Of a DNA stretch of 15,561 bases, positions 12,041-15,561 are shown one piece after another. The stretch's first letter is position 1, and each line of letters opens with the position of its first letter. Source of the DNA: Candidatus Saccharibacteria bacterium UBA5150 (GTDB taxonomy: Bacteria > Patescibacteriota > Saccharimonadia > Saccharimonadales > UBA4665); contig DHXS01000022.1 in assembly GCA_002413795.1 (NCBI GenBank), positions 1 through 15,561 on the forward strand. The letters are read 5' to 3'. The translations under genes and the position numbers were made by a program. Below the pieces are notes generated by a model, which saw only the letters and a list, made by a program, of their open reading frames with translations, did no database searches and was not told where the DNA came from.

Positions 12041-13996
12041 TTAGTCTTTCTTGGCGTCTTTGTCGTCGACGACTTCGCCTTCGATCGGTTCGTCGGTTTT
12101 CTTGGCGTCTTTGGAGTCAGCCTTTTTTTCGCCTTCAGCGGCATCTTCAGGCTTGGCGTCTTCATCCGGGGCTTCGGCGGCCTGGGCCTGCTCGTACATT
12201 TTGGAGCCGATCGGCATTAACTTGTCGTTCAGTTCTTTGGCGGCGGTTTCCAGGGCTTCCTTATCGGCTTTTTCGTCGGCGACCACTTTCTTGGCGGCCT
12301 CCACGGCTTCGTCCAGGACTTTTTTGTCATCGTCAGAGATTTTGTCACCGCTGTCTTTCTTAAGTTTTTCGGCTTGGTAAACGGCGCTGTCCAGCAGATT
12401 GCGGGCTTCTACCAGCTCTTTCTTGATCTTGTCTTCGTCGGCGTGGGTTTCGGCTTCTTTGGCCATTTTTTCAACCTCGGCTTTGTCAAGATTACCCGAG
12501 CCGCTGATGGTTATGCTCTGCTCTTTGCCGCTGCCTTTGTCTTTGGCGGTGACATTCAGGATGCCGTTGGCATCGATGTTAAAAGTGACTTCGATTTGGG
12601 GGGTGCCGCGCGGGGCCGGCGGGATACCGTCGAGGATGAAGCGGCCGAGGCTCTTGTTGCCCTCGATCATGTCGCGCTCGCCCTGGGCGACGTGGATTTC
12701 TACTTGTGGCTGGCTGTCGGCGGCGGTGGAAAAGACCTCGGATTTGCTGGTCGGGATGGTGGTGTTGCGTTCGATCAGCTTGGTCATGACACCACCCATG
12801 GTTTCAATGCCCAGGCTCAGCGGCGTGACGTCCAACAGAAGCACGTCCTTGACGTCGCCCTGCAGAACGCCGCCCTGGATGGCGGCGCCGACGGCCACGA
12901 CCTCATCGGGGTTAACTCCCTTCATCGGTTCCTGGCCAAAGATTTTCTTAACCTTCTCCTGTACGGCCGGCATGCGGGTCATACCACCAACCAACACGAC
13001 GGCTTGGATATCGCTGGCTTTCAGGGCGGCATCTTTAAGGGCTTTGTCGCAGGGTGCGGCGGTTTTATCGATCAGTTCGGTGACCAGACTTTCCAGCTTG
13101 GCGCGGCTCAGCTTATGCTCGAAGTGCTTGGGGCCTTCGGCGTCAGCCGTCAGGAATGGCAGGTTAACGTTAACTTCCTGGGCGGTCGACAGTTCGATTT
13201 TGGCCTTTTCGGCCTCGTCGCGCAGGCGCTGCATGGCGGCGTTATCGCCGGTAACGTCAATGCCGTGTTCTTTTTTGAACTCATCGGCAAAGTAATTGAT
13301 GATGACGCGGTCAAAATCGGCGCCGCCCAGGTGGGTGTCGCCGTTGGTGGATTTAACTTCGAAGACGCCGTCACCGAGTTCAAGGATGGAAACGTCGAAC
13401 GTTCCGCCACCTAAGTCGTAAACGGCAATTTTCTCGTCTTTCTTGTCGCCTTTATCGAGACCGTAAGCCAATGCTGCGGCGGTAGGTTCGTTGATGATAC
13501 GTTTGACTTCCAGACCGGCGATTTTACCGGCGTCTTTGGTAGCCTGGCGCTGGGAGTCATCAAAGTAGGCCGGTACGGTAATAACGGCTTCGGTTACCTT
13601 GTCGCCCAGAAAGCTTTCGGCGTCGCTCTTTAGTTTGCCGAGAACCATGGCGCTGATTTCCTCCGGGCTGTATTCTTTGTCGCCCATCTTTACCTTAACG
13701 CCGTTGCCGCTTTTAACCATTTCGTAGCCCATCAATTTGATGTCGCGCTGGACTTCTTTATCGCTCCAGTTGCGGCCGATCAGCCGCTTAACTTCATAAA
13801 TAGTGTTTTTGGGATTGGTGACTTGCTGGCGGCGGGCCACCTGGCCGACCAGCCGTTCGCCGTTCTTATTAACGGCCACGACCGAAGGAGTGGTGCGGGC
13901 GCCTTCGCTGTTGGCGATAATTTCCGGCTTGCCGGATTGCATGACGGCCATGGCCGAGTTAGTGGTACCAAGGTCAATACCGATAATTTTGCTCAT
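12041..13996 (-). CDS. dnaK: Molecular chaperone DnaK (Hsp70)
   Basis: ATP-driven chaperone working with DnaJ and GrpE, all encoded here. The 651-aa product has the nucleotide-binding domain (1 to about 375) with IGIDLGTTNS (5-14) and the second phosphate-binding AVYDLGGGTFDVSIL. A VLLLDVTPLSLGIETMGG linker region leads into the substrate-binding domain (about 390-505), then the helical lid. The tail is Lys/Glu/Asp-rich, ends EGEVVDDKDAKKD and lacks the exact EEVD-like ending. The ATG at 13996 is preceded by GAAAGGGTG about 8 nt upstream. It is transcribed from a CIRCE-overlapped promoter, separate from hrcA-grpE, and is followed after 4 nt by cutA, then orf97 and dnaJ. Confidence 0.98.
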   Translation of the reverse strand: MSKIIGIDLGTTNSAMAVMQSGKPEIIANSEGARTTPSVVAVNKNGERLVGQVARRQQVTNPKNTIYEVKRLIGRNWSDKEVQRDIKLMGYEMVKSGNGVKVKMGDKEYSPEEISAMVLGKLKSDAESFLGDKVTEAVITVPAYFDDSQRQATKDAGKIAGLEVKRIINEPTAAALAYGLDKGDKKDEKIAVYDLGGGTFDVSILELGDGVFEVKSTNGDTHLGGADFDRVIINYFADEFKKEHGIDVTGDNAAMQRLRDEAEKAKIELSTAQEVNVNLPFLTADAEGPKHFEHKLSRAKLESLVTELIDKTAAPCDKALKDAALKASDIQAVVLVGGMTRMPAVQEKVKKIFGQEPMKGVNPDEVVAVGAAIQGGVLQGDVKDVLLLDVTPLSLGIETMGGVMTKLIERNTTIPTSKSEVFSTAADSQPQVEIHVAQGERDMIEGNKSLGRFILDGIPPAPRGTPQIEVTFNIDANGILNVTAKDKGSGKEQSITISGSGNLDKAEVEKMAKEAETHADEDKIKKELVEARNLLDSAVYQAEKLKKDSGDKISDDDKKVLDEAVEAAKKVVADEKADKEALETAAKELNDKLMPIGSKMYEQAQAAEAPDEDAKPEDAAEGEKKADSKDAKKTDEPIEGEVVDDKDAKKD

Positions 13997-14042
13997 ATTT
14001 ATTCACCCTTTCTTAATTAACAAGTAGTACATTTCTACTGTT

Positions 14043-14071
14043 AGTTTAAGAAATTAGCACTCACATGTCAA
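14043..14071 (-). promoter_or_regulatory. dnaK promoter
   Basis: Minus-strand consensus TTGACA (14066-14071), a 17-nt spacer and TAAACT (14043-14048). The -35 lies entirely within the CIRCE spacer. The predicted start near 14036 gives a leader of about 40 nt. Confidence 0.7.
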
Positions 14072-14080
14072 GAGTGCTAG
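14054..14080. promoter_or_regulatory. CIRCE operator (HrcA binding site)
   Basis: TTAGCACTC (14054-14062), a 9-nt spacer and GAGTGCTAG (14072-14080). This is the classic CIRCE inverted repeat with one deviation from TTAGCACTC-N9-GAGTGCTAA (final G). It overlaps the dnaK -35 box, so bound HrcA would block RNA polymerase, and heat inactivation of HrcA would derepress dnaK. The repressor gene is encoded upstream in this window. Confidence 0.95.
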
Positions 14081-14090
14081 ATGTTGTATT

Positions 14091-14369
14091 TTACTCAATT
14101 TCGGCGTCCGGGAAGTCGCCGGCCGTTAGGCCTAAAGCTTCGAGCACGCATTCAGTCGCTTCCTGCGAAACTCTTTTTGGAAAGAATTCCATAGCCATGT
14201 CTCGATTTACGCCGTTCTGTGCCATGTGATGCTCCTCCTCCGAATCAAGTTCATCACAAAATCGATCGCTTTTGTCCATGTCGTCCAGGCCCATCAACGC
14301 GAAAATGTAATCAAGTTGGTCTTCCGGACACTCTAGAACAAGCTTATCTTCTAAAATGTCGTATTGCAT
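14091..14369 (-). CDS. Hypothetical acidic protein, 92 aa, between grpE and the dnaK promoter
   Basis: I do not recognise it. The product is very acidic, with clusters such as LDDMDKSDRFCDELDSEEE (about 28-46), two cysteines near the start and middle (about C14 and C38) plus one near the C-terminal part, and a probable helical C-terminal half (VSQEATECVLEALGL). There is no membrane segment or known motif. It starts 4 nt after the grpE stop with AAAGG upstream, so it is the last gene of the hrcA-orf86-grpE-orf92 unit. The CIRCE element begins shortly upstream of its stop codon, placing the dnaK operator right at the end of this gene. A regulator or co-chaperone partner is conceivable, purely from position. 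Confidence 0.75.
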   Translation of the reverse strand: MQYDILEDKLVLECPEDQLDYIFALMGLDDMDKSDRFCDELDSEEEHHMAQNGVNRDMAMEFFPKRVSQEATECVLEALGLTAGDFPDAEIE

Positions 14370-14373
14370 AATA

Positions 14374-14853
14374 TTAAGCCTTTACTCTCACCATAGCGTG
14401 GCGGATGACGTCGTCGCCCAGTTTGTAGCCGGCCTGGAGTTCTTCGCTGATAATTTCCTGCTGGCCTTCGCCTTCCTCCATACTGACGGCTTCGTGAAGG
14501 TGGGGGTCAAAGGCTTCGCCCACGGTTTTGATGCGCTCTACGCCCATCTCGCCTAGTGTCTGCTCAAATTGTTTAACAATACCTTGAACGCCCTTTATGT
14601 AATCGTTGCCTTCCAGCTCTTTGGGAACGTGTTTGAGAGCCCGCTCGAAGTTGTCGATTACCGGCAATAAGTCGCTGACGACGTTGGCCTTTAAGTGACT
14701 ACGCAGATTGGCGATTTCTTCCTCGTTTCGGCGGCGGATGTTGGTGGCATCGGCCCGCTCCCTCTGCAGAGCTTGCGTCAGCTCTTGAAGTTGAACTTGT
14801 AGTTCAGAAATAGTCGGCTTGGACGTTTGCTTGCCGCTTTTGGAGCTAGTCAC
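14374..14853 (-). CDS. grpE: Nucleotide exchange factor GrpE
   Basis: Homodimeric factor that releases ADP from DnaK. From the chosen GTG at 14853 the product is 159 aa: a polar N-terminus, a long coiled-coil (about 15-60, ISELQVQLQELTQALQRERAD), the conserved LLPVIDNFERAL (62-73), then the beta-wing domain with GEAFDPHLHEAVS (112-124) and AGYKLGDDVIRHAMVRV (141-157). The GTG overlaps the stop of the 86-aa gene by 8 nt and has AGGGG about 9 nt upstream. In-frame ATG at 14877 or TTG at 14880 would extend it by 8-9 residues and are not excluded. It is located between orf86 and orf92 in the hrcA unit. Confidence 0.95.
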   Translation of the reverse strand: MTSSKSGKQTSKPTISELQVQLQELTQALQRERADATNIRRRNEEEIANLRSHLKANVVSDLLPVIDNFERALKHVPKELEGNDYIKGVQGIVKQFEQTLGEMGVERIKTVGEAFDPHLHEAVSMEEGEGQQEIISEELQAGYKLGDDVIRHAMVRVKA

Positions 14854-15106
14854 TACCGTATTCCCCTGGTATATCATCAAAATAATGGATGTCCCCGTGT
14901 ACCTTATGAAGCGCCACGGCCGATAGGATGCCCAAAAGATGTCCGTCAGTAAAGCCTTGCTCTTTGATCTGCCGAATCAAAAGATCAGCTCTTCGCATAA
15001 CGCTAACCGGAGCAGTCACCGGATCTTCGTACACAAGATGCCTGGAAAACAGGTCGTGCATACCATCAAAGACTTCCTGCCCGGTAATCCGTTCACCTCT
15101 AGACAT
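14846..15106 (-). CDS. Hypothetical protein, 86 aa, between hrcA and grpE
   Basis: Not a family I recognise. It is a soluble protein with several charged and His-containing segments: MSRGERITGQEVFDGMHDLFSR at the start, a likely helix RRADLLIRQIKEQGF (about 38-52), a hydrophobic helix HLLGILSAVALHKVHG (about 56-71) and an acidic tail with DIHYFDDIPGEY. The ATG overlaps the hrcA stop by 8 nt and has a good Shine-Dalgarno (AGAGG, 6 nt spacing). Its stop overlaps the grpE GTG by 8 nt. This double overlap strongly supports translation and co-regulation with the heat-shock genes. The role is unknown. Confidence 0.82.
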   Translation of the reverse strand: MSRGERITGQEVFDGMHDLFSRHLVYEDPVTAPVSVMRRADLLIRQIKEQGFTDGHLLGILSAVALHKVHGDIHYFDDIPGEYGSD

Positions 15107-15561
15107 ACAAGACCTCTTCCAACTCCTGGCCGGCGCGGGAGACGAGGGTCATTACGTTGCGGTAGCTTTGGCGGGTGGGGCCGAGGGTGCCGATGTAGCT
15201 GCGGTCGCTAAATGGGCTGCGGAAACGGCTGATGATAAGGCTGGCGCCGGCGTTGCGGCCAATGGGGTTTTCCTGGCCGATGTAGACGCTGAGCGGTTCG
15301 TTGGGTGCGGCTTCCTTCAGCCACGGTTCAAGGTTGTCGAGCAATTGGGCGACTTGCTGGACCTGCAGGCCGTTAACGAATTCCGGCTGGCCGAACAGGT
15401 TGGAAAGACCGCTAATATAGAGCTGATCGCCCAGCGTTGCCAGGCCCAGGTTGTGGGTCAGTTCTACGAGGGTGTCGACGGCGTTGCGGATCATGCGCTC
15501 CGGCGCTCCGGCGCTCTGCACACGGGCGGCCAGGGCCTTTTCACTGCGGCGCTCCGGCAGA
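15099..15561 (-). CDS. hrcA: Heat-inducible transcription repressor HrcA, C-terminal part
   Basis: Repressor that binds CIRCE elements and shuts down chaperone genes until heat or misfolding inactivates it. The visible 153 residues are the C-terminal half; the N-terminal winged-helix DNA-binding domain lies beyond the right edge (full HrcA is usually about 340 aa). The GAF-like region and the conserved ending are clear: VYIGQENP followed by ASLIISRF, then YIGTLGPTRQSYRNVMTLVSRAG. The last of these is the HrcA 'GxLGPxRMxYxxVi' signature with Gln in place of the usual Met. It heads a tight unit with orf86, grpE and orf92, and its target CIRCE lies before dnaK at 14054-14080. Confidence 0.93.
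   Translation of the reverse strand, partial: LPERRSEKALAARVQSAGAPERMIRNAVDTLVELTHNLGLATLGDQLYISGLSNLFGQPEFVNGLQVQQVAQLLDNLEPWLKEAAPNEPLSVYIGQENPIGRNAGASLIISRFRSPFSDRSYIGTLGPTRQSYRNVMTLVSRAGQELEEVLYV

Noticed and set aside
12037..12165. 43-residue N-terminal extension of CutA
   Set aside because: It is the dnaK C-terminal coding region read in another frame; CutA1 proteins are about 105-115 aa and start at the chosen ATG.
12374..13414. Long plus-strand open frames (346 and 298 codons) opposite dnaK
   Set aside because: Their sequence is fully explained by codon constraint of dnaK on the other strand; no start signals or recognisable protein features.
14023..14039. AGTAG/CTACT stem-loop in the dnaK 5' region
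   Set aside because: The predicted transcription start falls inside one arm, so the hairpin would not form completely in the mRNA; only 5 bp.
1..15561. UGA recoding (Gracilibacteria/SR1-type code)
   Set aside because: TGA ends ruvA, cutA and orf97 at positions expected from family lengths or neighbouring starts, and no conserved glycine is encoded by TGA.

Overview
This window looks like ordinary chromosome from a small-genome bacterium, most likely of the Candidate Phyla Radiation (Patescibacteria), with Saccharibacteria as my best guess. That placement is inference. It rests on the gene-dense layout, a short ComEC without a metallo-beta-lactamase domain, several small lineage-specific proteins, and a run of operon-leading genes whose -10 boxes sit only 6-7 nt before the start codon. 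TGA is used as a normal stop (ruvA, cutA, the 97-aa orf), so this is not a UGA-recoding lineage. Nearly all genes are on the minus strand. No rRNA, CRISPR array, insertion sequence or convincing intrinsic terminator was found, and no gap between genes exceeds 300 bases.

Layout on the minus strand, right to left. (1) 15561-10309 is a complete heat-shock chaperone region: hrcA (partial) - orf86 - grpE - orf92, then a CIRCE-controlled promoter driving dnaK - cutA - orf97 - dnaJ. Three small proteins of unknown function sit between the chaperone genes. (2) A plus-strand GGDEF diguanylate cyclase gene (9616-10308) converges with dnaJ with no intervening base. (3) A 37-40 aa single-span membrane peptide (9412-9525) precedes a compact operon (9347-6728) of a Mur-ligase-type enzyme, a RimB-like aspartyl protease and a RimK-type ATP-grasp ligase. 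I read this as a split, cyanophycin-synthetase-like peptide-ligation cassette. It is followed by an unknown polytopic membrane protein. (4) tRNA-Lys(UUU) with its own promoter converges with an orphan 172-aa plus-strand gene. (5) 5365-144 holds comEC - yebC - ruvC, then ruvA - aldo/keto reductase, then ruvB: competence and Holliday-junction processing. (6) The start of a probable PH-domain-type protein runs off the left edge.

The most notable pattern is regulatory. The left-edge gene, ruvB, ruvA, comEC, the 172-aa membrane protein and the GGDEF gene each have a -10-like hexamer ending 6-7 nt before the initiator ATG, which predicts leaderless mRNAs. yebC and orf97 come close (11 and 8 nt). 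The dnaK, Mur-ligase and tRNA-Lys transcription units have conventional -35/-10 promoters with leaders, and several operon-internal genes have Shine-Dalgarno-like sequences.
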